Source: Pseudomonas sp. CAN1 (GTDB lineage Bacteria; Pseudomonadota; Gammaproteobacteria; Pseudomonadales; Pseudomonadaceae). Taken from it: a stretch of DNA of 49,945 nt. Both the position numbers and the translations under genes were made by a program. Positions 28,108 through 35,702 of the stretch are shown piece by piece. A model generated the notes under the pieces. It worked only from the letters and a program-made list of their open reading frames with translations. It was not told the DNA's origin and did no database searches. The stretch covers positions 1-49,945 of the forward strand of contig NZ_JASMRU010000006.1 of NCBI RefSeq assembly GCF_030462585.1, read 5' to 3'. Position 1 is the stretch's first letter; every line of letters begins with the position of its first letter.

Positions 28108-29082
28108 ATGTCGTTTGACACCTTTGAGGAGGCGCTGCAGAAGATCTCTGCATTGCAGCATGAGCCTGGCCAAAGCTTGAACTGGAAATCCGTTGCTAAT
28201 CATACTGCTTGGTTTGATAGGCCGGATGCGCTTCAGCATGTAGCAGACAAGGAAAAGAGTGGCGAAGTCTCCTATGAAGATGCCAGGGCCCTGGAGAAGT
28301 GGGTTTCCGACGGGTATATCGTCATAGAAGGTGCCGTTCCAGACGTGGATGTTGATGAGGTGAATAGCTTTATCGACAACCTGCTGATCACCGATGTTGC
28401 AAACGAGAATATCACTCTTCTTGGTTATACTCTTGACAAGGAGAAAGGCGGTGCTGCTGTTCCGCATAGGGATTTGGTCGCATTGTCGCCTGAGCAGCGC
28501 CAGGAAAATGCACGACTCTCTCCATGGCGAATCCACGAACTGTGGACTCAATGTGACGCCGCGAGTCGCATCTATAAGAATGAGCGCCTGAATAATATGG
28601 CTTCGCTCATTTTTGATAGAGCTTCTTATCCTCGCTCTACCATTAATTTCTATCTTGGAAGCCAGCAGGAACTGCATCAAGATATGGCTGTTTTCCATGT
28701 TTATCCGGGAAACTATCTGATCGGTGCCTGGGTGGCGCTCGAGGATATTTCAGCTGAGAGTGGGCCTTTGAGGTTTGCTCCGGGAACGCATACATCTGTG
28801 CAATATCCTGGCTTTGAAAATCACCCGCAAGCCAATCTTCGTACTTGCAATCTCGATGAGTATTCAGGTTATTACAAATTTACCAATGATGAGGCGGGTA
28901 AGGCCGGGGTAAAACAGTTCATTGCCAAGAAAGGGGATGTACTGCTTTGGCACGGAATGCTGGTGCACGGTGGGAGCCCTGTGATCAACCCTGAGCTGAC
29001 GCGCAAGTCGATGGTGATTCACTATCTGGTAGACGGCGTTGATCAGACTGACAAGATAGCCGGCCCGTTTAACTGGGGCTGA
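28108..29082 (+). CDS. Phytanoyl-CoA dioxygenase (PhyH)-like Fe(II)/2-oxoglutarate oxygenase
   Basis: A 324-residue protein of the PhyH family. The iron facial triad is visible as H190-Q-D192 (ELHQDMAVFHVYP) and H287 (GMLVHGGSP), with R299 (ELTRKSM) placed to bind 2-oxoglutarate. GAWVALEDISAESGPLRFAPGTH is the core family block. The substrate is unknown; no pathway genes adjoin it. Codon use is visibly richer in A/T than in the flanking genes (for example ATA, AAT and TTT codons), suggesting recent transfer. AGGAG lies six bases before the ATG. It stands alone between two copies of another gene's 3' end. Confidence 0.85.
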   Translation: MSFDTFEEALQKISALQHEPGQSLNWKSVANHTAWFDRPDALQHVADKEKSGEVSYEDARALEKWVSDGYIVIEGAVPDVDVDEVNSFIDNLLITDVANENITLLGYTLDKEKGGAAVPHRDLVALSPEQRQENARLSPWRIHELWTQCDAASRIYKNERLNNMASLIFDRASYPRSTINFYLGSQQELHQDMAVFHVYPGNYLIGAWVALEDISAESGPLRFAPGTHTSVQYPGFENHPQANLRTCNLDEYSGYYKFTNDEAGKAGVKQFIAKKGDVLLWHGMLVHGGSPVINPELTRKSMVIHYLVDGVDQTDKIAGPFNWG

Positions 29083-29134
29083 AATCGAACTGCCTGCGTA
29101 GTTCTTCCGCTTACTAAAGCGTAGAGACGAAAGT

Positions 29135-29170
29135 GCGGGACTTCTTGCAGACACTGCAGGAAAGTCCCGC
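29135..29170 (+). terminator. Hairpin downstream of the dioxygenase gene
   Basis: GCGGGACTT and AAGTCCCGC form the outer stem and TGCAG/CTGCA an inner stem around ACA. There is no T-run, so it may be a Rho-dependent or 3'-stabilising structure. Confidence 0.45.
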
Positions 29171-29522
29171 AGCTGGTATCAATCGGTTGGTCACTTAGCT
29201 TGCAAATAATCCAGTAGCCCTGCGTTGCCTGATCGAGTCTGTACACTGCCGCCGGATTCGCAGGGGGCGAGCAGGCCGTTATGTCTGCTTTCTCGAATTT
29301 GATTCTATCGCAGCAAAAGTGGGTGCCGTGCGAAAAGGCATATCCCTTCCGGTGGGGCTCAATCGGCTGTGTATTTTTATTCCAGATATCCCAAGGCCTG
29401 TTTGCTCTTTTGGGGTGATAGATTGTCGAGAGGCCGGTATTGAGCGCACGCTCCCTGTCGTTGATGGAGCTTGTTCGTTGGCGTCCAGCCCCTCTGCACT
29501 CCAAAGTTTCTTCCAGCGCCCC
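29171..29522. other. Gene-free right flank of the dioxygenase segment
   Basis: About 350 bases of lower G+C sequence with no convincing gene, RNA or repeat. It ends where the intact small membrane-protein gene stops. Confidence 0.5.
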
Positions 29523-29888
29523 TCACCCGCAATACCCATCCATCTTCGCCTGATTCCCCTGCGTGGGATTGGCCTGGTACTGCTGTCGCCAGAACTGGCA
29601 CGGCGCGCTGTTGAAGCGCTTTTCCTGCTCCGCTTTCTCGATCTGACGATTCTGCTGCTCCTGCGTGGCCTGCTGGCGCTGGAGGTATTGCTGGAACATT
29701 TCTTCGTTGCTTCGGGGCGGCGGGGGAGGGGCAGGAGTTGTCGTAGGCGCTGAAGATAGGCGCGCGGATAGCGCGGATGGCATATCAGGCCATACCAGCC
29801 AGGCGGTAGCGGCGACGGCCAGGCTGCCGAGCCAGATGCCGGCGGCGATGGCGAAGGTGAGTTTCCAGAAGCTGATGGGTTGGGACAT
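29523..29888 (-). CDS. Small membrane-anchored protein with Gln-rich coiled coil (unknown function)
   Basis: A 121-residue protein not recognised as a named family. MSQPISFWKLTFAIAAGIWL begins one membrane segment (about 9-35), followed by a Pro/Ala/Ser linker (PTTTPAPPPPPRS), a Gln/Glu-rich probable coiled coil (EEMFQQYLQRQQATQEQQNR) and a short C-terminal domain with two Cys (SAPCQF and DGYCG). It is probably an inner-membrane protein with the C-terminal part in the periplasm. Start ATG 29888 chosen because it begins the hydrophobic segment; the upstream frame is Pro/Arg-rich. A decayed copy of its 3' end lies about 1.9 kb to the left. Confidence 0.65.
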   Translation of the reverse strand: MSQPISFWKLTFAIAAGIWLGSLAVAATAWLVWPDMPSALSARLSSAPTTTPAPPPPPRSNEEMFQQYLQRQQATQEQQNRQIEKAEQEKRFNSAPCQFWRQQYQANPTQGNQAKMDGYCG

Positions 29889-29988
29889 GGGCGCAGGCTT
29901 TGGTTGGCTGAGCCCCACTGATAACCCATCGGCCTGTCGAGGGAAAGGGGCAGGCCCGCGACGCCGGGCTGGCGTCGCGGGCAAAGGC

Positions 29989-30336
29989 TTACTTCGGTGC
30001 GGCAGCCGACTCGTAGGCTTCGAGGGCGCGCAGGGAGTAGATATAGGCGGCGCCGGCATTCAGGGAGATGGCGGTGGCCAGGGTCTGGGCGATCTCGGCT
30101 TCGGTGGCACCGGCCTTGCGTGCGGCTTCGGCGTGGACGCCGATGCAGCCGTCGCAGCGGGTAGTGATGGCCACAGCGATGGCGATCAGCTCGCGGGTCT
30201 TGGCGTCCAGGGCGTCGCCGTCAGCGGCGGCAGCTTCCAGGGCCTGGTAGGCGGCGATCATCTTCGGGTGTTTCTTGCCCAGGGCGCCGAAGGCTTTTTT
30301 CACGGCGGGGACGTATTCGGACCAGTTGAACAGCAT
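29989..30336 (-). CDS. AhpD-like carboxymuconolactone decarboxylase family protein
   Basis: A 115-residue member of the CMD/AhpD family. The redox motif C61-D-G-C64-x3-H68 (TTRCDGCIGVHAE) and the preceding Glu (KTREL) match AhpD-type peroxidase/disulfide reductases rather than true decarboxylases. It probably helps detoxify peroxides; the partner is unknown. CAAGGAGAAG lies in front of ATG 30336. It stands alone between the small membrane protein and the GreA/B-like gene. Confidence 0.82.
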   Translation of the reverse strand: MLFNWSEYVPAVKKAFGALGKKHPKMIAAYQALEAAAADGDALDAKTRELIAIAVAITTRCDGCIGVHAEAARKAGATEAEIAQTLATAISLNAGAAYIYSLRALEAYESAAAPK

Positions 30337-30467
30337 GATGCTTCTCCTTGAGGCCGGGAGGGGTTGGGTGTGGCCTTGAAGCTTAGTCTGCGTCAGCCGG
30401 TGCGCCGGGTATTGTCTGTTCCGCTCAGCTTTTTCATCGATGCGCTCGAATGCGCGAGTGTCGGTGC

Positions 30468-30950
30468 TCAATAGACTTCGAGGATTTCGTAGCGCTGGCG
30501 GGCGCTGCCGCTGCCCACTTCGACTTCGTCGCCGGGCTGGCGCTGCAGCAGGGCACTGCCCAGTGGGGCGCGAGTGGTGATGACGAGGATCTCGATCTCG
30601 TCGTACTGCACCTTGAGGCCGGCGCCGTCGGGGCCGAGGAAGACCCAGCGCTGCTGGTCCTGCCCGTTGACCAGTTGCACAAGGGCGCTGGTCTGGATGC
30701 CTTGTTCCTCGTCGAAGTCGCGCAATTGCAGGTTCTCGAACAGCGACAGCGCCTGGCGGATTTCCTCTACGCGGCGCGACTGGCCGGCGGCGAGGTAGGC
30801 CGCTTCCAGGCCGAGGGTGTCGTACTTGTTCTCGGCGACGTTCTCTTCGTGGGTCGCGGTTTCGTGGGCCGTGCGGGCGGCGCGCACGGCGACGTCGAGG
30901 TCTTCGGCGAGACGCGAGAGGATCAGTTGGTGGGCGCGTTTCTTGTCCAT
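30468..30950 (-). CDS. GreA/GreB-type transcription elongation factor-like protein
   Basis: A 160-residue protein. The N-terminal helical part (MDKKRAHQLILSRLAEDLDV to LFENLQLRD) corresponds to the coiled coil that enters the RNA polymerase secondary channel, and the C-terminal part (VNGQDQQRWVFLGPDGAG to RQRYEILEVY) to the FKBP-like domain that binds polymerase. It carries an acidic/polar tip (HEENVAENKYDTLGLEAAYL). Differences from GreA and GreB suggest the Pseudomonas GreAB-like paralogue; cleavage activity is not certain. Start 30950 chosen over 30971. Confidence 0.75.
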   Translation of the reverse strand: MDKKRAHQLILSRLAEDLDVAVRAARTAHETATHEENVAENKYDTLGLEAAYLAAGQSRRVEEIRQALSLFENLQLRDFDEEQGIQTSALVQLVNGQDQQRWVFLGPDGAGLKVQYDEIEILVITTRAPLGSALLQRQPGDEVEVGSGSARQRYEILEVY

Positions 30951-31075
30951 GGCGACTGGGGCTGGTAGCAAAGGCGCCTATCCTAGGGCCTTTGCTCAGG
31001 GCTGCGAAGGTGCTTTCAAGATTTTCCCGCGGCGGCCGATAGAACGGCTGAATTCCCGGAAAAAGGACCTCGGGC

Positions 31076-31507
31076 ATGAGCCTTTCGATTACCTCGGCGA
31101 ACCAGGCGTTCGCCAGCCAGCTGCGCGTCGTCAGTGACGCCAACACCAAGACTGAAAGCGCCGATGACAGCGCCAGCAGTACCGACAGCCCGCGCCTGCA
31201 GGCCGGTGATACTGCGTCCAGTGGCAAGACCAAGAGCTCTGGCAGCTCCGGCAACACGACCATCGATCAGTTGCAGAAGCGCCTGAAGGAATTGCAGAAA
31301 CAGTTGCAGCAGGAGCAGCGTGAGCTGGCCGAAGCTCAGCAGCGCCGCTATTCCTCGGATGCCGAGCGGACCGCGACCCTGATGGCGATTCAGAGCCGCA
31401 TCGGCACCACCAGCGCTGCCATGCAGCAGACCGCCGCTGCGCTGGCCGCGGCGATCCGCAAGGCGGGTGGTAGCGGCGCCGGCTCCATGGTCAGCGCCAC
31501 CGCCTGA
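31076..31507 (+). CDS. FlxA-like coiled-coil protein
   Basis: A 143-residue protein with a Ser/Thr/Gly-rich, probably disordered first half, and a coiled coil at about 60-100 (QLQKRLKELQKQLQQEQREL) followed by SSDAERTATLMAIQSRIGTT, the region typical of the FlxA-like family. In E. coli flxA is flagellar-regulon controlled; whether this gene is cannot be seen, as no sigma-28 promoter was recognised. Its stop abuts the convergent RcnB-like gene's stop (TGATCA) with no base between and no terminator. Confidence 0.65.
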   Translation: MSLSITSANQAFASQLRVVSDANTKTESADDSASSTDSPRLQAGDTASSGKTKSSGSSGNTTIDQLQKRLKELQKQLQQEQRELAEAQQRRYSSDAERTATLMAIQSRIGTTSAAMQQTAAALAAAIRKAGGSGAGSMVSATA

Positions 31508-31954
31508 TCAATAGCCGGAAAGGATATTGACGATCAGCCCGCTGGCGATGGCGACCAGGATGTAGTCGCCGTTGACGTACAGCCAGCGATGATCACGCGG
31601 CGGGGCATAAAGATGACGCGCCTGCCAATCGGTGACCCAGTAGCGGTCGCCACGGTAGGCCGGCTCCACCATCACGCCACGGCGCCAGTCGCGATGCGGC
31701 ACCGGCATGCCCGCTTGCGGGCGGAAGTGCGGGTCGCGGTAGTAGTGCGGATCAGCATGCCCCGGGTGGTACTGTTGCTGGCGCCCGCCCTGTTGGTATT
31801 GCTGCTGCGGCTGTTGCCGTTGCTGCTGTTGCTGCGGGCCACGGTTGTCCTGGTGGTAGCCGCCGTTGTCCGGGCCGGGGCCGGGTTGGGCGAAACTGGC
31901 CAGGGGGCTGCCGAGCGTCAGGGCGGCACAGAGCAGAGCGACGGACTTCTTCAT
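31508..31954 (-). CDS. RcnB-like periplasmic protein
   Basis: A 148-residue secreted protein. Signal peptide MKKSVALLCAALTLGSPLASFAQ is followed by a Gln/His/Pro-rich low-complexity stretch and the RcnB domain: MPVPHRDWRRGVMVEPAYRG, WQARHLYAPPRDHRWLYVN and a hydrophobic end YILVAIASGLIVNIL. E. coli RcnB is a periplasmic protein needed for nickel/cobalt homeostasis; no rcnA or rcnR is seen nearby. Many His residues in the linker could bind metal. Start follows GCAGGAG. A 254-base gap follows on its upstream side. Confidence 0.78.
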   Translation of the reverse strand: MKKSVALLCAALTLGSPLASFAQPGPGPDNGGYHQDNRGPQQQQQRQQPQQQYQQGGRQQQYHPGHADPHYYRDPHFRPQAGMPVPHRDWRRGVMVEPAYRGDRYWVTDWQARHLYAPPRDHRWLYVNGDYILVAIASGLIVNILSGY

Positions 31955-32161
31955 GGTGTTCTCCTGCGCATCCGGCGATGCCGGTGCGGAATTCCTGCTT
32001 TCATCTCCCGGGCAATCCGGGTACTTCATGAGACCGCAACGGCGCGTCAATCAATGCCAAGGCTAAGTAAAGGTCTGGTAAAGAGTTTTTCCGCTTTGTC
32101 AGCATTCAGATACATGCCCTGGAAGCACGCCAGAGTCAGCAGCTTCCTTTGTGTGAGTGCA

Positions 32162-32190
32162 GCATTTGATGGTATGTTTGCAGCAAATGC
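32162..32190. promoter_or_regulatory. Candidate Xre operator upstream of the toxin-antitoxin pair
   Basis: Inverted repeat GCATTTG (32162-32168) ... CAAATGC (32184-32190), containing the perfect palindrome TTTGC-A-GCAAA (32177-32187), 18 bases before the antitoxin ATG. Position is right for autorepression. Confidence 0.5.
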
Positions 32191-32208
32191 ACTGACAGGA
32201 GTTTCGCC

Positions 32209-32577
32209 ATGAGCGCGCTGCTGAAGGAAAACCCCGCCGCCGATGCGGTCCTCGCCAAGGCGGTGCTGAATGCCCGTGAACACCTGGCAATGACCCAGCA
32301 GGAGCTGGCCGCCATCGTCGGCGTGGACCGCAGCGCGGTGAGCCGCTGGAAGCAGAATGGCCTGCGCGTGGACAGCAAGACCGGCGAGCTCGCCCTGCTG
32401 CTGGTGCGCATCTACCGCGCGCTGTTCGCGCTGTTCGGCGGCAACCTGGAGGACATGCGGCATTTCCTGCGCACCGAGAACCGTCACCTGGGCGCCACGC
32501 CGCTGCAGTTGATGGAGCAGGTGCAGGGGCTGGTCGCGGTGGTCGAGTATCTCGACGCCATCCGGGGCAAGGTCTGA
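32209..32577 (+). CDS. Xre/MbcA/ParS-type antitoxin
   Basis: A 122-residue protein. The N-terminal HTH (about 20-55, LAMTQQELAAIVGVDRSAVS) is an Xre-type DNA-binding domain; the C-terminal part (GGNLEDMRHFLRTENRHLG to VVEYLDAIRGKV) is the MbcA/ParS/Xre antitoxin domain that covers the RES toxin. It probably neutralises the following gene's product and represses their shared promoter. CAGGAG precedes the ATG. Its stop directly touches the next start (TGAATG), typical of translationally coupled toxin-antitoxin pairs. Confidence 0.9.
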   Translation: MSALLKENPAADAVLAKAVLNAREHLAMTQQELAAIVGVDRSAVSRWKQNGLRVDSKTGELALLLVRIYRALFALFGGNLEDMRHFLRTENRHLGATPLQLMEQVQGLVAVVEYLDAIRGKV

Positions 32578-33345
32578 ATGTCGTTTGCAGCCGGCGCCCA
32601 TCTCTGGGCGAACTACGAGGATGTCGTCATCGCCCCGATTCGTGGGCGGCTGGTGCGGCTGGTGGAAAGCCAGGGCCAGGTGGCGACCCTGCAACTGGTG
32701 GACACGCTGGAAGAGCAGGCGCTGCTGGAGGAGTTGCTGGAAACCAGCAAGCCACGCATGCCGCCGCCGGCCGAGCCGCTGCACTATCTATTGAAGACGC
32801 CGTTCCGCTATCCGCCGTTGCGCTGGGGCTCGCGCTTTGGCCGCCGGCATGAGCCGAGCCTGTTCTACGGCGCGCTGAAGCTGGAAACGGCCATGGCGGA
32901 GTCGGCGTTCTACCGCTTCGTGCTGTGGGAAGGCATGAGCGAGCCACCGCCCAGCGGCAGAATCCTGTCCGAGCACGCCTCGTTCGAGGCGCGCTTCCAG
33001 GTGCAGAAGGGTGTGCGCCTGCAATTGCCGCCATTCCGCGAGCACGAGGGGGAACTCTGCAATCCTTCGGACTACAGCGTCTGCCAGGGGCTGGGCAGCG
33101 CCATGCGCGAGGCGGGCATCGAGGCCTTCGAGTATCGCTCGGCACGTTGCCAGCAAGGCGGTACCAACGTCGCGCTGTTCGCGCCCTCGGCCTTCACCGA
33201 GAAGCGTCCGCGCAACCTGATGCCCTGGCTGTGCGAGACCACTGCCGAGTATGTGGCCTTCAAGCACGCCCAGGTGCCGGACAGCCCGCGCCTCTATCGC
33301 CGCGAGCAATACCTGCTGGACGGCAGGCTGCCGTATCCGGCCTGA
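32578..33345 (+). CDS. RES-domain toxin (NAD+-degrading type)
   Basis: A 255-residue protein with a RES domain. Characterised RES toxins (P. putida RES, M. tuberculosis MbcT) degrade NAD+ and arrest growth. R86 (GSRFG), Y97 (LFYGAL) and E108 (AMAESAFYRF) stand where the conserved Arg, Tyr and Glu of the domain lie; the Ser (FAPSAFTE) is near residue 204. The domain starts about residue 70, after an N-terminal part (ANYEDVVIAPIRGRLVRLVES). Activity is not shown. It overlaps nothing and shares an operon with the antitoxin. Confidence 0.88.
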   Translation: MSFAAGAHLWANYEDVVIAPIRGRLVRLVESQGQVATLQLVDTLEEQALLEELLETSKPRMPPPAEPLHYLLKTPFRYPPLRWGSRFGRRHEPSLFYGALKLETAMAESAFYRFVLWEGMSEPPPSGRILSEHASFEARFQVQKGVRLQLPPFREHEGELCNPSDYSVCQGLGSAMREAGIEAFEYRSARCQQGGTNVALFAPSAFTEKRPRNLMPWLCETTAEYVAFKHAQVPDSPRLYRREQYLLDGRLPYPA

Positions 33346-33422
33346 CCGTTCATCGTTTCGCCATCTACGCGTCACGATGGCCGGTGTATGTTGCTGGATG
33401 GCCAAGCAGGGAGCGCCAGACC

Positions 33423-33632
33423 ATGGATATACGGATAGCCGTCCATCCCAGCGACAGTCGTCGCTGGCGCGTGTACCTCAACCAGTTCTTCTACGACTGC
33501 AGCAGTCGCAGCGCGGCCGAGCGTGTCTATGCGCGGGTCTGTGCTGCTGAGCAGGAAGCTACCGCACTGCGCAGCCCACCGCGGATCATCCGGCCGCTGC
33601 GCATCGAGCGGCGGCGGGTGCAGATCGCGTGA
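33423..33632 (+). CDS. Small basic protein of unknown function
   Basis: A 69-residue protein with no recognised family. It is Arg-rich, with a middle part SSRSAAERVYARVCAAEQEA and a basic tail IRPLRIERRRVQIA. The ATG at 33423 is preceded at about nine bases by GGGAG. Its coding status is supported by codon composition like the neighbouring genes and by the start signal only; it could be a chance frame. Confidence 0.5.
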   Translation: MDIRIAVHPSDSRRWRVYLNQFFYDCSSRSAAERVYARVCAAEQEATALRSPPRIIRPLRIERRRVQIA

Positions 33633-34088
33633 TTGTCCACAGGCCGTTGCGCTGGAGGATGGAGCTTCCGGGGCGAGGTTGACCTCGTTGGATAGCGGCC
33701 ACCTGTGAGAATTCTTCTTATCCACTGCCCTGAAACGGGGCGGTCGGCTCCTGCACGGCGCGCACTTGTGCACAATGCTGATGCGACCTGTCAAGTCCCT
33801 GCAACATTGCATTTGGCCAGCCCTGGAAATTCCTTGCGTTTTTTAACTTATTGAAAAATAAAGGAAATTTTCATTGGTGAAAAAATCACCAATCTGTCAT
33901 GCGGCCCCAGATCACTGGGGGTAGGGACTGTTTTAAGCAAGTTCTCCACTGAGTTATCCACAGCTTCTGTGGATTGTACCGAGCACTTGCTCTGGAGCCT
34001 TGTCCCAGGGCCTTTGCAAGTGACAAGACGTCTCAATGCCAGCCGCTGGTAGTATGTCGCGATCGAATTTCTGCCCTCGGAGTCCTGC
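33633..34088. other. Gene-free region with DnaA-box-like sites and an AT-rich tract
   Basis: No gene. It contains TTGTCCACA (33633-33641), TTATCCACT (33718-33726), TTGTGCACA (33766-33774), the exact box TTATCCACA (33954-33962) and the opposed TGTGGATTG (33968-33976). The last two form the inverted repeat ATCCACAG-CTT-CTGTGGAT (33956-33974). Between them, 33838-33885 is very A+T-rich, and the hairpin ATTGGTGA-AAAAA-TCACCAAT (33873-33893) follows. No dnaA or replication gene is adjacent. The rmuC leader lies at the right end. Confidence 0.5.
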
Positions 34089-35567
34089 ATGCCCCTCGAT
34101 CTGACCGCCCTGCTCATAGGTGCGCTTGCCGGATTGCTGCCCATGGCGGCGCTCGCCTGGCGCCTGCAGGCGCGCAGGGTGGAGGTGGAACAGGAGGCAA
34201 CCCTGCTACGCGAGCGCCTGGCCACCGCGCAGTTGGCCCAGGACGGGCTGTCCGCCCAGGCCGAGGCCGACCGGGATGCCTTCCAGCGGCTGAGTGGCCG
34301 CCACGGCGAGCTCTCCGCCGAAGCAGCTGCGCTTCGCCGCGAAGTCGAACTGGGCAAGGACGAGCGCGCGCGCCTGGGCAACGCCGAGCAGGATTGGCAG
34401 GCCGAACGCGCCGATAAGGAAGTCGAACTGCGCCGACTCTCCGCCGAGCACGCGGCGCTGTCCGCCGAACTGCGTGAGCAGCAGGAGAACCACCAGCAGC
34501 GTCTGGGCGATCTGCAATCGGCGAAGGATGATCTGCGTGCCCAGTTTGCCGAGCTGGCCGGGAAGATCTTCGACGAGCGCGAGCAGCGCTTTGCCGAATC
34601 CAGCCAGCAGCGCCTCGGGCAGTTGCTCGACCCGCTGAAGGAGCGCATCCAGTCCTTCGAGAAGCGCGTGGAGGAGAGCTACCAGGCCGAGGCTCGCGAG
34701 CGCTTCTCGCTGACGAAAGAGCTGGAGCGCCTGCAGCAGCTGAACCTGCGCCTGGGCGAGGAAGCCACCAACCTGACCCGTGCGCTGAAGGGCCAGAAGA
34801 CCCAGGGCAACTGGGGCGAACTGGTGCTTGAGCGGGTTCTGGAACATGCCGGCCTGGAGAAGGGCCGCGAGTACGAAACCCAGGTCAGCCTGCGTGCGCC
34901 GGACGGCGAGCGCTTCCAGCCTGACGTGCTGATCCGCCTGCCCGGCGACAAGCAGGTGGTGGTGGACGCCAAGGTCAGCCTCACCGCCTACCAGCAGTTC
35001 ATTGCCGCCGATGACGAGGTGATCCGCCAGCAGGCGCTGAAGGCCCACGTGCTGTCGTTGCGCAGCCATGTGAAGGGCTTGTCCGACAAGGATTACCGCC
35101 GCCTCGAAGGCTTGCACAGCCTCGACTTCGTGCTGCTGTTCATGCCCATCGAAGCGGCCTTCTCGGCGGCGCTGCAGGCCGAGCCGAACCTGTTCCAGGA
35201 GGCCTTCGAGCGCAACATCGTGATCGTCAGCCCGACCACCCTGCTGGCGACCCTGCGGGTGATCGACAGCCTGTGGCGTCAGGAGCGGCAGAACCAGAAC
35301 GCCCGCGAGATCGCCGAGCGCGCCGGGGCGCTGTACGACAAGTTCGTGCTCTTCGTGCAGGACCTGGACGAGATGGGCACCCGCCTGCAACAGCTGGACA
35401 AGACCTACGCGGCGGCGCGCAACAAGCTCTGCGAGGGGCGCGGCAACCTGATCAGCCGCGCCGAGCAGGTGAAGCTGCTCGGTGCTCGGGCCAGCAAGAA
35501 CCTGCCGACCGAGTGGCTGGAGCGGGCGCTGAGCGATGATTCGCCGGTGGTGGAAGAGGGCGAATAG
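34089..35567 (+). CDS. rmuC: RmuC-family DNA recombination protein
   Basis: A 492-residue protein. One N-terminal membrane segment (about 4-24) is followed by a long coiled coil (about 25-215, rich in E, A, L and Q). The RmuC domain spans about 220-460: QGNWGELVLERVLEHAGLEKGREY, DVLIRLPGDKQVVVDAKVSL (nuclease-like core with D and DxK) and RVIDSLWRQERQNQNAREIA. In E. coli, RmuC limits rearrangements between inverted repeats. Start ATG 34089 gives the membrane segment at the N-terminus. It has its own leader region, the DnaA-box-like stretch. Confidence 0.92.
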   Translation: MPLDLTALLIGALAGLLPMAALAWRLQARRVEVEQEATLLRERLATAQLAQDGLSAQAEADRDAFQRLSGRHGELSAEAAALRREVELGKDERARLGNAEQDWQAERADKEVELRRLSAEHAALSAELREQQENHQQRLGDLQSAKDDLRAQFAELAGKIFDEREQRFAESSQQRLGQLLDPLKERIQSFEKRVEESYQAEARERFSLTKELERLQQLNLRLGEEATNLTRALKGQKTQGNWGELVLERVLEHAGLEKGREYETQVSLRAPDGERFQPDVLIRLPGDKQVVVDAKVSLTAYQQFIAADDEVIRQQALKAHVLSLRSHVKGLSDKDYRRLEGLHSLDFVLLFMPIEAAFSAALQAEPNLFQEAFERNIVIVSPTTLLATLRVIDSLWRQERQNQNAREIAERAGALYDKFVLFVQDLDEMGTRLQQLDKTYAAARNKLCEGRGNLISRAEQVKLLGARASKNLPTEWLERALSDDSPVVEEGE

Positions 35568-35588
35568 CACGAGCCCGAGAGTGACCTT

Positions 35589-35692
35589 GTAGGAGCGAGC
35601 TTGCTCGCGAACAGAGCCAGCAGGTTGCATTAACGTTTCCGGGAAGTGCGGGTTCGCGAGCAAGAACTAGGCGTCCCCCTCGCTCCTACAGA
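35589..35692. repeat. Paired REP-type palindromes (REPIN-like)
   Basis: Left unit TGTAGGAGCGAGCTTGCTCGCGAA (35588-35611), right unit in inverse orientation with TTCGCGAGCAAG (35652-35663) and CTCGCTCCTACA (35680-35691). The AGCGAGCTTGCTCGC core is the common Pseudomonas REP palindrome. The pair stands between convergent rmuC and the FAD gene and may also stop transcription. Confidence 0.85.
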
Positions 35693-35702
35693 AAGCTGAT
35701 CC

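Noticed and set aside
27680-28153. Short open frames on both strands upstream of the dioxygenase
   Set aside because: Arg/Ser-rich, without ribosome sites or family features, and partly overlapping the pseudogene.
27490-29600. A tRNA-Ser-derived attachment repeat that would mark an integrated element
   Set aside because: I looked for a second copy of the tRNA 3' end (TATCTCTCCGCCA) in the accessory segment and found none; no integrase is present either.
33873-33893. Hairpin ATTGGTGA/TCACCAAT as a terminator
   Set aside because: No T-run follows and no gene ends nearby on either strand; kept only as part of the intergenic region.
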